DNA of 64,000 nt. It comes from Pseudoxanthomonas suwonensis 11-1. Lineage in GTDB: Bacteria; Pseudomonadota; Gammaproteobacteria; Xanthomonadales; Xanthomonadaceae. Of this stretch, positions 54,384 to 64,000 are shown in pieces (the first letter of the stretch is position 1; each line of letters starts with the position of its first letter). Under the pieces are notes generated by a model. That model was not told the DNA's origin. It did not search any database and saw nothing but the letters and a program-made list of their open reading frames with translations. The position numbers were made by a program, and so were the translations under genes. The stretch lies in assembly GCF_000185965.1 (NCBI RefSeq), contig NC_014924.1, positions 2,480,001 through 2,544,000 on the forward strand, read 5' to 3'.

Positions 54384-56909
54384 TCAATGCGCCGCGCCGC
54401 GGCCGGCCTTCCCGGTGGCGCCGCCGGTCGCCTTGCCGTCCGGGCCGCCGGCCTTCACGTAACGGTCGAACCAGGCCAGCATCTCGGCCACGAAATGCTC
54501 GTTGGACTCGCGCGCGGTATACCAGTGCGGCTCGAACGGCAGCATCACCAGGCGGGTGGTGCCGCCGTTGCCGCGGATGGCCTGGAACAGGCGCGGCGAC
54601 TGGGTGGCCTCGGTGCCGGGGTTGGCGTCGTCGGAGCCGTGCACGATCAGCAGCGGCTCGTTGATCTTGTCGGCATGGAAGAACGCCGAGGCCTGGTCGT
54701 AGGCGCCGGGCGCGGCCCAGAACGAGCGCCGCTCGCTCTGGAAGCCGAACGGGGTCAGGGTCTTGTTGTAGCCGCCGCTGGAGGCCACGCCGGCACGGAA
54801 CAGGTCGGTGTGGGCCAGCAGGTTGGCGGTCATCAGCGCGCCATGGCTGTGGCCGGTGACGCCGATGCGCTCGCGGTCGACCACGCCCAGCTCCACCGCC
54901 TTGTCCACCGCCGCCTCGGCGTTGGCCACCAGCTGCTCCAGGTAGGTGTCGTAGGCGCTGCGCGGGTCGCCGACGATCGGGAACGCGGCGTTGTCGATGA
55001 TCGCGTAGCCGGCCAGCAGCAGCAGGCGGTAGTTGGACAGGCGGGTGAAGGTCTGCTCCGAGCCGCTGACCTGGCCGGCCTTGGACGGGTCGGCGTAGTC
55101 CAGCGGGTAGGCATAGAGGATCGCCGGCACCCGGGTGCCTTCGATGTAGCCCGGCGGGGTGTACAGGGTGAAGGACAGGTCCACCCCGTCCTTGCGCTTG
55201 TAGGTCACCAGGCGCTTCTTGACCCCGCGCACCAGCGGCGTGGGATCGGGGAAGCGGGTCACCGCGGTGGCGGCGGAGGCGACCGCGGCCTCGCCTTCGG
55301 CGGCGTCGGCGAAGGGCTCGCCCAGGGTGCGCAGGTACAGGTTCGGCGGATCGACCGGGGACTGGTGCCAGGTCAGCAGGCGCGAGCTGTCGCCGCCGGC
55401 GAAGCCGACGAAGCTCTCGTAGGCGTCGGCGGCGCTGCGGAACAGGCGGGTGGTCTGGCCGCTGGCCAGGTCATAGCGGTCCAGGAACGGGCGATCGCCG
55501 TTGGGGTTGGCGCCGTCGCCGCGCAGGAACAGCTGGCCGTCCTCCTCGCGCAGCACCGAATAGCCATTGGGCAGGCGGCGGGTGACCGGGCTGCCCGGGT
55601 CCTCGTAGAGCTCGTCGGTTGACAGGTCCCACAGCACCCTGCCCGGCTGGCCGGGTCGGTCGATGTCGACCAGGGTGGTGGTCTGCCAGTTGCGGTTGGC
55701 GTCGTACTCGTAGGCCAGGGCGCGGCCGCCGTCGGCGAAGAAGGACACGCCGGCGAAGCGCTGCTTCGTGCGCAGGACCTCGCGCGGCTTGCCGGTGAAC
55801 GGGGCGGCCAGGGCCAGGACGCGGTCGCGGTACGGGACCTCGGTCTTCCAGTCGCCGCCGTCCAGGGCCTCGGCCCACAGCAGGGTCGCCGGCTGGTTGG
55901 CGCGCCAGCGGTGGCTGCGCTGGCCAGTGGGCACGCCGTGCACGGGCACGCGGTCGGCCACCGGCAGGCTGGCGAGGACGCGGCTGCGGCCGTCGGCCAG
56001 GTCCAGCACGGCCACGTCGCGGGCGAAGCGGTTCCAGGTGGTGACGTAGGAGTACGGGCGCTTGAGGGTCTCCACCAGCACGTGGCGGCCATCCGGGGCG
56101 GCGTCGATGCTGGCGACCACGGCCGGCTGGCCGACCGGGGCGGTGGCGCCGCTTGCCAGGTCCACGGTCACCAGCTGGGAGCTGGCGTAGTAGTCGAACA
56201 GGGCCTCGTCCTCGGGGCCGGACAGGGTGTCGCGGGCCTCGTAGGTGCTGCTCTCGCCCTTGCCGCCGATGGCTTCCTTGATCTCCGGGCCAGGCGGCAC
56301 GGCGGCCTTCTGCGGCGCGGGACCAAGGTTGGCGGGAACGGCCTTGACCAGCAGCTTCGACTGGCCGCCCAGCCACTGCATCCAGCCGCCGATCACGGTA
56401 TTGACGCGGATGCCTTCGATCCGGCGCACGGTGCCGGTGGCGGCTTCGCCGATCCACAGCTCGACGCCGCTGTCGGTGGTGTTGTCGAAGGCGAAGCGCT
56501 GGCCGTCGGGAGACCAGGACGGCATGCCGGGGCAGGCGCCCTCGGGCAGCTGCACGGGGGTCTCGGCGCCGGTGGCCAGCTCCAGCACGCTGAAGCCTTC
56601 CAGGCAGGTGCGGATGCCGTAGCCGTTGGAGCGGTCGTGGCGGCTGTGGTTGCGCGGTTCGACGCGCACGCCGGCCAGCTTGAGGTAGGGCTCGGCCACG
56701 CGCTCGACCGGCGGGTACTGGGACTGGCGCACCAGCAGGGCGCGGGTGGCGGTCGGATCCAGCGCGGGGCTCGGGTTGAGCGGTGCGCGCATCACGCCCA
56801 GCAGTGGCTCGGGGGGTTGCAGGTATCCGCTGTCGGCAGCCATGGCCGGCGCGCCGAACGCGCCCGCCACCAGCACCGTCAGTCCCAGGGGTCGCCACGT
56901 CTGCAGCAT
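54384..56909 (-). CDS. Secreted S9 family serine peptidase (glutamyl-endopeptidase-like)
   Basis: The 841-residue protein has a signal peptide (ending GAPAMAADSG), a seven-bladed propeller region (about 60-570) with WSPDGQRFAFDN and similar repeats, and a C-terminal alpha/beta-hydrolase domain. The catalytic Ser is in GVTGHSHGALMTANL, the Asp in HGSDDANPGTEA and the His in PFEPHWYTARES. The large size and EPH context resemble plant/bacterial glutamyl endopeptidases of the S9D type. It probably degrades peptides in the periplasm, complementing the S46 dipeptidyl-peptidase. Confidence 0.9.
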   Translation of the reverse strand: MLQTWRPLGLTVLVAGAFGAPAMAADSGYLQPPEPLLGVMRAPLNPSPALDPTATRALLVRQSQYPPVERVAEPYLKLAGVRVEPRNHSRHDRSNGYGIRTCLEGFSVLELATGAETPVQLPEGACPGMPSWSPDGQRFAFDNTTDSGVELWIGEAATGTVRRIEGIRVNTVIGGWMQWLGGQSKLLVKAVPANLGPAPQKAAVPPGPEIKEAIGGKGESSTYEARDTLSGPEDEALFDYYASSQLVTVDLASGATAPVGQPAVVASIDAAPDGRHVLVETLKRPYSYVTTWNRFARDVAVLDLADGRSRVLASLPVADRVPVHGVPTGQRSHRWRANQPATLLWAEALDGGDWKTEVPYRDRVLALAAPFTGKPREVLRTKQRFAGVSFFADGGRALAYEYDANRNWQTTTLVDIDRPGQPGRVLWDLSTDELYEDPGSPVTRRLPNGYSVLREEDGQLFLRGDGANPNGDRPFLDRYDLASGQTTRLFRSAADAYESFVGFAGGDSSRLLTWHQSPVDPPNLYLRTLGEPFADAAEGEAAVASAATAVTRFPDPTPLVRGVKKRLVTYKRKDGVDLSFTLYTPPGYIEGTRVPAILYAYPLDYADPSKAGQVSGSEQTFTRLSNYRLLLLAGYAIIDNAAFPIVGDPRSAYDTYLEQLVANAEAAVDKAVELGVVDRERIGVTGHSHGALMTANLLAHTDLFRAGVASSGGYNKTLTPFGFQSERRSFWAAPGAYDQASAFFHADKINEPLLIVHGSDDANPGTEATQSPRLFQAIRGNGGTTRLVMLPFEPHWYTARESNEHFVAEMLAWFDRYVKAGGPDGKATGGATGKAGRGAAH

Positions 56910-57032
56910 GGTTGTTGGTTCCGTATCGGTTGGAGAGGCGCCAGACCGTAACACGTGAAAACACGCGTAAAGCCGGGATCCGGGCCGGATGTGCCATCAG
57001 TCACGGGTGGTGGCGGGCGATACGTGGCACAC

Positions 57033-57872
57033 GTAGCCCGGGTAAGTGGAGCGCACCTGGGTGGGTTGGGCGGAGGCGTGCCACGGATGCAGGGCGGAGC
57101 GCGGCGCCGCAATGCCTGTTGTGCTGCTGCAAACCTCTTGCTGCATGCAGTGTGCCGCACACGCTGCAACAGCACTTGTCCGGAGGCATGGCGAGGCGCT
57201 GCGCTGCAACGCCTGTCGCCCTCCATGTCCCCCGGCTTCGTCCCCCGCTTCCGTAGGGAACGAAGCCTCCTCCTTTACTTCCGGGCAACAGGCATTGCAG
57301 CGCGGCGTGGATGCATTGCCGGCTTCCTGGGGAGAACAAAGGCAAGAGCAACGACCGGCTGCAAGGCGCGTAGCGCGTAGCCCGTGTAAGCGAAGCGCAC
57401 CCGGGGCTTTCTTCTTCGATGCACGCATGACGCCATGGACATCCGCTGCGCGTGGGATACATGCACACCCCGGATGCGGCCTCCGGCCTTCCGGGCTACA
57501 CGAACTGCAAACCCCTTGCTCAATGCGACGTGCCGCAACCCTGCAACAGCATTCGGCCGGGATGGATGGCGAGGCGCCGCGCTGCAACGCCTGTCGCCCT
57601 CCATGTCCCCCGGCTTCGTCCCCCGCTCCCGCGGAGGACGAAGCCTCCTCCTTTACTTCCGGGCAACAGGCATTGCATCGCGGCGTGGATGCATTGCCGG
57701 CTTGCCGGGAAAAACAAAGGCAAGAGCAACGACCAACTGCAAAAAGCGCGTAGCCCGTGTAAGCGAAGCGCACCCGGGGCTTTCTTCTTCGATGCACGCA
57801 TGACGCCGTGGACATCCGCTGCGCGTGGGATACATGCAACCCCGGATGCGGCCTTCGGCCTTATCCGGGCGA
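57033..57872. repeat. Tandem duplication of about 375 bp with GTAG/REP elements
   Basis: Two diverged copies of a unit of about 375 bp (roughly 57120-57500 and 57510-57872) lie between the S9 peptidase and mdh genes. Shared anchors are GCTGCAACGCCTGTCGCCCT at 57203 and 57581 (offset 378) and GACATCCGCTGCGCGTGGGA at 57438 and 57811 (offset 373). SMAG-like elements starting GTAGCCCG are at 57033-57061, 57377-57406 and about 57749-57779. Inverted partners beginning CCCCGGATGCGGCC are near 57468-57500 and 57840-57872. The 1.17-kb interval from 56910 to 58080 contains no convincing gene; open frames in it are repeat artefacts. Confidence 0.88.
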
Positions 57873-58031
57873 CGCGGGTAATCACGTGCGCAGCGGCCTG
57901 TGCGTCACAGGGTCACCGGCCCTCGCCCCCCGACGCCCGCTGCGTACCCTCACTCCACGTGGAGAGGGCTTCAAAGCGGGGTTCGCACGCGCGCCCTGCC
58001 CCACGGGGAGACAGGCATGGAAAAGGCAAAG

Positions 58032-58057
58032 AAAAGGGCGGCCCAAGGCCGCCCTTT
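58032..58057 (-). terminator. Intrinsic terminator of mdh
   Basis: AAAGGGCGGC (58033-58042) pairs with GCCGCCCTTT (58048-58057) around CCAAG. The minus strand then reads a T-rich tract. It lies 23 bases past the mdh stop. Confidence 0.88.
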
Positions 58058-58080
58058 CCATGCACAACCTGGTGGCTGGA

Positions 58081-59067
58081 TCAGCCCAGCAGGTGGGCGA
58101 CGCCGGAGCGCTCTTCTTCCAGCTCGGCAAGGGTCTTGTCGATGGCCTTCTGGCTGAACTCGTCGATCGGCAGGTCCTTGACCAGGGTGTACTTGCCGTT
58201 CTCGGTAGTCACCGGGAAGCCGAAGATCACGCCCTCCGGGATGCCGTAGGAGCCGTCGGACGGGATGCCCATGGTCACCCACTTGCCGTTGCTGCCCAGC
58301 ACCCAGTCGCGGATGTGGTCGATGGCGGCGTTGGCGGCCGAGGCGGCCGAGGACAGGCCACGGGCCTCGATGATGGCGGCGCCGCGCTTGCCGACCTTCG
58401 GGATGAACTCGTTGGCGTTCCAGTCGGCGTCGTTGATCTTGTCCTTCAGCGACTCGCCCTTGACGGTGGCGAAGCGGTAGTCCGGGTACATGGTCGGGCT
58501 GTGGTTGCCCCACACGACCAGCTTCTCGATGTCGCCGACGGCCACGTTGGCCTTGGTGGCCAGCTGGCTCAGGGCGCGGTTGTGGTCCAGGCGCAGCATC
58601 GCGGTGAAGTTCTCCGGCTTCAGGTCCGGGGCCGACTTCATCGCGATGTAGGCGTTGGTGTTGGCCGGGTTGCCGACCACCAGCACCTTCACGTCACGGC
58701 TGGCGACCTTGTTCAGCGCGGCGCCCTGGGCGGTGAAGATCTTGGCGTTCTCCAGCAGCAGGTCCTTGCGCTCCATGCCCGGGCCGCGCGGACGCGCGCC
58801 AACCAGCAGGGCCACGTCGGCGTCCTTGAACGCCACTTCCGGGTCGTCGGTGCCGACGATGCCGGCCAGCAGCGGGAACGCGCAGTCCTCCAGCTCCATG
58901 ATCACGCCCTTGAGCGCGGCCTGGGCCTTTTCCATCGGCAGCTCCAGCAGCTGCAGGATCACGGGCTGGTCCTTGCCGAGCATCTCGCCGGAAGCGATGC
59001 GGAACAGCAGGGCATAGCCGATCTGGCCGGCGGCACCGGTCACGGCAACTCGAACGGGGGTCTTCAT
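58081..59067 (-). CDS. mdh: Malate dehydrogenase
   Basis: The 328-residue NAD enzyme oxidises malate in the TCA cycle. The NAD fold is [19 protein letters not shown]. Substrate arginines are in [15 protein letters not shown] and [12 protein letters not shown], and the catalytic His is in [13 protein letters not shown]. The PRGPGMER loop shows malate rather than lactate specificity. It is the 328-residue type of Xanthomonas and Burkholderia rather than the 312-residue E. coli type. Its own terminator follows. Confidence 0.97.
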   Translation of the reverse strand: MKTPVRVAVTGAAGQIGYALLFRIASGEMLGKDQPVILQLLELPMEKAQAALKGVIMELEDCAFPLLAGIVGTDDPEVAFKDADVALLVGARPRGPGMERKDLLLENAKIFTAQGAALNKVASRDVKVLVVGNPANTNAYIAMKSAPDLKPENFTAMLRLDHNRALSQLATKANVAVGDIEKLVVWGNHSPTMYPDYRFATVKGESLKDKINDADWNANEFIPKVGKRGAAIIEARGLSSAASAANAAIDHIRDWVLGSNGKWVTMGIPSDGSYGIPEGVIFGFPVTTENGKYTLVKDLPIDEFSQKAIDKTLAELEEERSGVAHLLG

Positions 59068-59139
59068 CGGTGGAGGTCCTTCGGTATGTGTTGCGGGAAA
59101 TGGAGTGGCGTCGACGGTCGCCCGTCCGGCGCGCGCAGG

Positions 59140-59496
59140 TTAATAGACGTCGTATCCCAGCGGGGTAAGCCTTTGGTCCAAGGCCGCGGTGTCGTAGCCG
59201 CGGACCACGTCCTGGCCGATCACGGTGACCGGGACGCCACGGGTGCCCAGGGCGAGCATGGCCTGGCTGCCCTCCTCCCGGTCGACGTCCAGCACCCGGT
59301 AACGGACGCCGGCGCGCTCGAAGTCGGCGCGCTGGCGCTGGCAGTAGCCGCACCAGTCGGCGGCCAGCATCACGATGCCGTCGTCGCCGGTGGCGCGGCG
59401 CGGGTCGTCCGGATGCAGCTGCGCCGGGCCCCGCGACCACCAGGCGAACACGCCGCCGGCCAGGCCCAGGATCAGTAGCAAGCCGAGGATGCGCAT
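59140..59496 (-). CDS. Membrane-anchored or secreted glutaredoxin
   Basis: The 118-residue protein starts with a single hydrophobic segment (MRILGLLLILGLAGGVFAWW). The thioredoxin/glutaredoxin fold follows, with active site DWCGYCQRQR and cis-proline loop GTRGVPVTVIG. The N-terminal anchor suggests that the domain faces the periplasm. It may act in thiol redox repair; the partner is unknown. The start at 59496 avoids a long Arg-rich extension that would lack coding character. Confidence 0.85.
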   Translation of the reverse strand: MRILGLLLILGLAGGVFAWWSRGPAQLHPDDPRRATGDDGIVMLAADWCGYCQRQRADFERAGVRYRVLDVDREEGSQAMLALGTRGVPVTVIGQDVVRGYDTAALDQRLTPLGYDVY

Positions 59497-59633
59497 GGGA
59501 ATCCGTCGTCGGGGGGCGGGAATTTTACCACCGCGCCCCCTGCCCGGCCGGGACGATGCCAATTGGAACCATTGGCCCGGACTGTCACCCGGCACCGGGA
59601 CGGGCCGCGCGTGGCGGCCCGGACGGGCGTGGA

Positions 59634-60128
59634 TCAGGCGCTCAGGAAGCGATTCCACTCGGCGACACGGTCGGCCTTGGCGGCCAGCACGGCGTCGGCA
59701 TCACCCTCGATCTTCACCGAGTTGATCTTGTCGCCCTGGGCGATGGCGTCGACCACGTCCAGGCCCTCGGTGACCTTGCCGAATACGGTGTGGCGGCCGT
59801 CCAGCCAGTCGGTCTTCACATGGGTGATGAAGAACTGGCTGCCGTTGGTGTTCGGGCCGGCGTTGGCCATGGACAGCACGCCGCGCTCGTGCGGCACGCC
59901 GTTGTTGGTCTCGTCCTCGAAGCGGTAGCCCGGGCCGCCGCGGCCGGAACCCTCGGGGCAGCCACCCTGGACCATGAAGTCCTTGATCACGCGGTGGAAA
60001 TTGAGGCCGTCGTAGAAACCGCGCTTGGCGAGGTTGACGAAATTGGCCACGGTCAGGGGGGCCTTGTCGGCCAGCAGGTCCACCTTGATCACGCCCTTGG
60101 CGGTGTCGAAGACGGCGGTGACGGTCAT
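59634..60128 (-). CDS. ppiB: Peptidyl-prolyl cis-trans isomerase B (cyclophilin)
   Basis: The 164-residue cyclophilin has no signal peptide and is cytoplasmic. The active-site residues are in [40 protein letters not shown] and [19 protein letters not shown]. It catalyses proline isomerisation in protein folding. It is divergent from typA across a 125-bp region with a shared TATAAT island. Confidence 0.95.
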   Translation of the reverse strand: MTVTAVFDTAKGVIKVDLLADKAPLTVANFVNLAKRGFYDGLNFHRVIKDFMVQGGCPEGSGRGGPGYRFEDETNNGVPHERGVLSMANAGPNTNGSQFFITHVKTDWLDGRHTVFGKVTEGLDVVDAIAQGDKINSVKIEGDADAVLAAKADRVAEWNRFLSA

Positions 60129-60168
60129 TGGTTCATCTCCAGGCGCCCGGAAGGGGCAGTTGACCCGC

Positions 60169-60174
60169 TATAAT
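60169..60174 (+). promoter_or_regulatory. -10 box in the ppiB-typA divergent region
   Basis: A perfect TATAAT (60169-60174) lies 80 bases before typA. The overlapping reverse complement gives TATTAT for ppiB. No good -35 hexamer is visible at 17 bases on either side. Confidence 0.45.
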
Positions 60175-60253
60175 AGCCCGTTCGTCCGTCCACTATTCCG
60201 CGCCCTGTCCTCCTTCTGGCAGCCGGGTGCGTCTTACCCGATCCCAGAAAACA

Positions 60254-62083
<1,830 letters not shown>

Positions 62084-62116
62084 GCCTGCCCGGCGCGGCC
62101 TGTCCGCGCACGGGAA

Positions 62117-62160
62117 GGAAAACGGAGAACGCCGGCCCTGGTGGCCGGCGTTTTCCGTTT
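62117..62160 (+). terminator. Intrinsic terminator of typA
   Basis: AACGCCGGCC (62128-62137) pairs with GGCCGGCGTT (62143-62152) around CTGGT. Flanking GGAAAACG and CGTTTTCC extend the symmetry and a T-rich tail follows on the plus strand. Confidence 0.9.
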
Positions 62161-62186
62161 TGGACCCTGCCCAATTCCCTTCGCGC

Positions 62187-63365
62187 TCAGCCTGCCGGCG
62201 GCGGAGGTGGGGCGATCGGCATCTCGCCATCCTCGGCGCGCGGCGAGTCGGGCACCTCGACACCGGCATCGTGGCGGCGCCGCATCGGCTCCTCGCCGGC
62301 CACGTCGATCTGCGCGCGCATCCGCGGCAGCGCATAGGGATGCTTGCTGGCGAGGAAGTCGATCATCCGCTCGCGCACCGCGCAGCGCAGGTCGAAGGCC
62401 TGTCCGGAATCGGGCGAGCTCACCAGCAGGCGCACCTGCATCACGTGCTCGGCGGTCTCGGTGACCTGGGCGATGCACACCCGCCCATCCCAGCGAGGAT
62501 CGTCCTTGCAGATGCGTTCCAGCTCCGCGCGCACCTCGTCCATCGGCGTGCGGTAGTCCAGCCACAGGAAGGCGGTGCCCAGCATCTGCGCGGTGCGCCG
62601 GGTCCAGTTCTGGAACGGGTTCTCGATGAACCAGGACAGCGGCACCACCATGCGCCGCTCGTCCCAGATCCGCACCACCACGTAGGTGCTGGTGATCTCC
62701 TCGATCCGGCCCCACTCGCCTTCCACGATCACCACGTCGTCCAGCCGGATCGGCTGGGCCAGGGCGATCTGCAGGCCGGCGATCAGGTTGCCGAACACCG
62801 GGCGCGCGGCGATACCGGCGACCAGGCCGGCGATACCCGCCGAAGCCAGCAGGGTCGCACCCACCTGGCGCACCGCCGGGAAGGTCATCAGCGCCAACGC
62901 GGCACCGAGCAGGATGATCCCGCCCTGCACCACCCGGCTCAGCACCCGGGTCTGGGTCTGGATCCGGCGCGCGTGCAGGTTGTCGGCCACCTCCATCGGG
63001 TTGTGGCGCAGGATCGAGGCCTCGACCGCGCCGACGATCCGCACCAGCAGCCAGGTGACGCAGCCGAACACCGCCAGGCGCAGCAGGTGCAGCCAGTTGG
63101 CCAGGTGCTCCTCCGGCATCGGCACCGCGCGCAGGGCCTGGCCGAGGAAGACCAGCGGCAGGGCGAAGGCCAGCGGCAGGATCACCGCGTGGGCCACGCG
63201 GGCGCGGCTGGAGTCCTTCAGCGCGACGCGGCGCGCGAACCGGCGCAGCACGTAGTGCACCAGCAGGCCCAGCAGCAGGGCCGCGCCGATCGGGATGGCA
63301 TAGGCGACCGCAAGGCGCCAGTCGGGCACCGGCACGCCGGCGATGAGGAAATGGGGATCGGGCAT
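62187..63365 (-). CDS. MscS-type mechanosensitive ion channel protein
   Basis: The 392-residue protein has about five membrane segments, the last being the Gly/Ala-rich pore helix (ATLLASAGIAGLVAGIAARP). The MscS beta domain VFGNLIAGLQIALAQPIRLD and VVIVEGEWGRIEEITSTYVV follow, then the C-terminal alpha/beta region. The tail is basic then Pro-rich (APPPPPAG), which is unusual but not rare. It releases osmolytes on hypo-osmotic shock. It is convergent with typA. Confidence 0.9.
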   Translation of the reverse strand: MPDPHFLIAGVPVPDWRLAVAYAIPIGAALLLGLLVHYVLRRFARRVALKDSSRARVAHAVILPLAFALPLVFLGQALRAVPMPEEHLANWLHLLRLAVFGCVTWLLVRIVGAVEASILRHNPMEVADNLHARRIQTQTRVLSRVVQGGIILLGAALALMTFPAVRQVGATLLASAGIAGLVAGIAARPVFGNLIAGLQIALAQPIRLDDVVIVEGEWGRIEEITSTYVVVRIWDERRMVVPLSWFIENPFQNWTRRTAQMLGTAFLWLDYRTPMDEVRAELERICKDDPRWDGRVCIAQVTETAEHVMQVRLLVSSPDSGQAFDLRCAVRERMIDFLASKHPYALPRMRAQIDVAGEEPMRRRHDAGVEVPDSPRAEDGEMPIAPPPPPAG

Positions 63366-63507
63366 CTGTCTGCTCTCGCGTTGCCGTGAGTGGTAGCCAT
63401 GCCCTTCATGTCACTGCGGCATGGCGCACCGGTCGATGCACCATGCTGCCGATGCCGGCGTGAGGAACGCGCAAGCGCGCCCCGCGCCTCAGCATCACCC
63501 GCGGACT

Positions 63508-64000
63508 TCAGCCGTGCGCTTCGACCGGGCGCTGCGCCTGCGCCTGCTTGCGCACGATGGCCATCGCGATCTCCAGCGACTGCTCGTAGTTCAGGCGCGG
63601 ATCGACGGTGGAGCGGTAGGCGCGTTCCAGGTCCACGTCCTTGAGCTCGCGCGCGCCGCCGGTGCATTCGGTCACGTCCTCGCCGGTCAGCTCCAGATGC
63701 ACGCCGCCCAGGCGGGTGCCGGCCGCGGCATGCAGGTCGAAGCTCTGCTCGACCTCGCCGAGGATGTTGGCGAAGCGGCGGGTCTTGTAGCCGTTGCTGG
63801 TGCTCTCGGTGTTGCCGTGCATGGCGTCGCACACCCATAGCACGCGGCGGCCGTCACGCTTGAGCGCATCCAGCAGCGGCGGCAGTTTCTCGGCGATCTG
63901 GGCCGCGCCCATGCGGTGGATGAAGGTCAGGCGGCCCGGCTCGTCGTCCGGGTTGAGCACGTCGATCAGGCGCAGCAGCTGGTCCGGCTGCACCGACGGG
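63508..64000 (-). CDS. aroG: Class II (plant-type) DAHP synthase, C-terminal part
   Basis: About 163 residues are visible and the 5' part lies beyond the right edge. RLTFIHRMGAAQIAEKLPPL, VLWVCDAMHGNTESTSNGYK, GGVHLELTGEDVTECTGG and DPRLNYEQSLEIAM are the signatures of class II 3-deoxy-7-phosphoheptulonate synthase. This enzyme catalyses the first step of the shikimate pathway. DAMHGNT carries metal- and substrate-binding residues. Type II enzymes are usual in Xanthomonadaceae. The symbol follows common annotation; it is not homologous to E. coli AroG. Confidence 0.9.
   Translation of the reverse strand, partial: PSVQPDQLLRLIDVLNPDDEPGRLTFIHRMGAAQIAEKLPPLLDALKRDGRRVLWVCDAMHGNTESTSNGYKTRRFANILGEVEQSFDLHAAAGTRLGGVHLELTGEDVTECTGGARELKDVDLERAYRSTVDPRLNYEQSLEIAMAIVRKQAQAQRPVEAHG

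Noticed and set aside
57046-57839. Open frames of 120-280 residues in the 57-kb repeat
   Set aside because: Several overlapping frames on both strands are open at once and the peptide repeats simply mirror the duplicated DNA; none has a domain or a good start.

Overview
The window is high-GC bacterial chromosome. Gene content and protein sequences point to the Xanthomonadaceae (Lysobacterales), with Pseudoxanthomonas or a close relative such as Luteimonas or Stenotrophomonas most likely. Supporting signs are the folC-SPOR-cvpA-purF block, an S46 dipeptidyl-peptidase of the type known from Pseudoxanthomonas, a plant-type (class II) DAHP synthase, OmpA with a TSP3-like linker, and GTAG-headed REP elements like the SMAG repeats of Stenotrophomonas. 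No tRNA, rRNA, CRISPR array, insertion sequence or phage gene was seen.

Layout. 0-5 kb: a zinc-linked group (MerC-like protein, a Zur-box-like site, a His-rich TonB receptor, zur behind gltX) plus a marR-MFS pair. 6-17 kb: housekeeping (diguanylate cyclase, lpxH, DUF455, purF, cvpA, SPOR protein, folC, a histidine phosphatase, a secreted S46 peptidase). 17-26 kb: tdh and kbl, the two steps of threonine catabolism, split by a TorF porin and a five-gene porin/sulfate ABC operon. 26-34 kb: a pseudouridine synthase between two paralogous small secreted proteins, ompA, an alcohol-dehydrogenase-like gene, fadH, a SleB-type hydrolase and a GST. 34.6-38.3 kb: prpBC, divergent from a gene that fuses a MerR-type helix-turn-helix to a complete citrate synthase; both promoters carry the same 16-bp sequence. 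38.5-43.9 kb: a stressosome operon (rsbR, rsbS, rsbT, an ATPase/SpoIIE phosphatase fusion) ending in a histidine kinase and a hybrid kinase, with all six reading frames overlapping. 44.2-45.3 kb: a GH43 glycosidase.

45.4-52 kb is an accessory, decaying stretch: DUF4259, Suppressor-of-fused and TPR-like genes (possible orphan immunity genes), lipoprotein, cupin and zinc-ribbon genes, at least two frameshifted genes, and three kinds of repeats. The repeats are thirteen copies (window-wide) of a dispersed element containing GGGGTCAGAGTGC, a 465-bp array of about 22 units of 21 bp with palindromic cores, and about 180-bp tandem units carrying GTAG/REP elements. A second repeat block, a diverged tandem duplication of about 375 bp, lies at 57.0-57.9 kb.

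52-64 kb returns to core genes: prpE (the third methylcitrate-pathway gene, 15.5 kb from prpBC), an S9 peptidase, mdh, a glutaredoxin, ppiB, typA, an MscS channel and the 3' end of class II DAHP synthase.

The two most interesting systems are the stressosome wired to two-component kinases without any sigma-B gene, and the DNA-binding citrate synthase that probably controls propionate catabolism. The strongest unexplained non-coding structure is the 21-bp palindromic tandem array.
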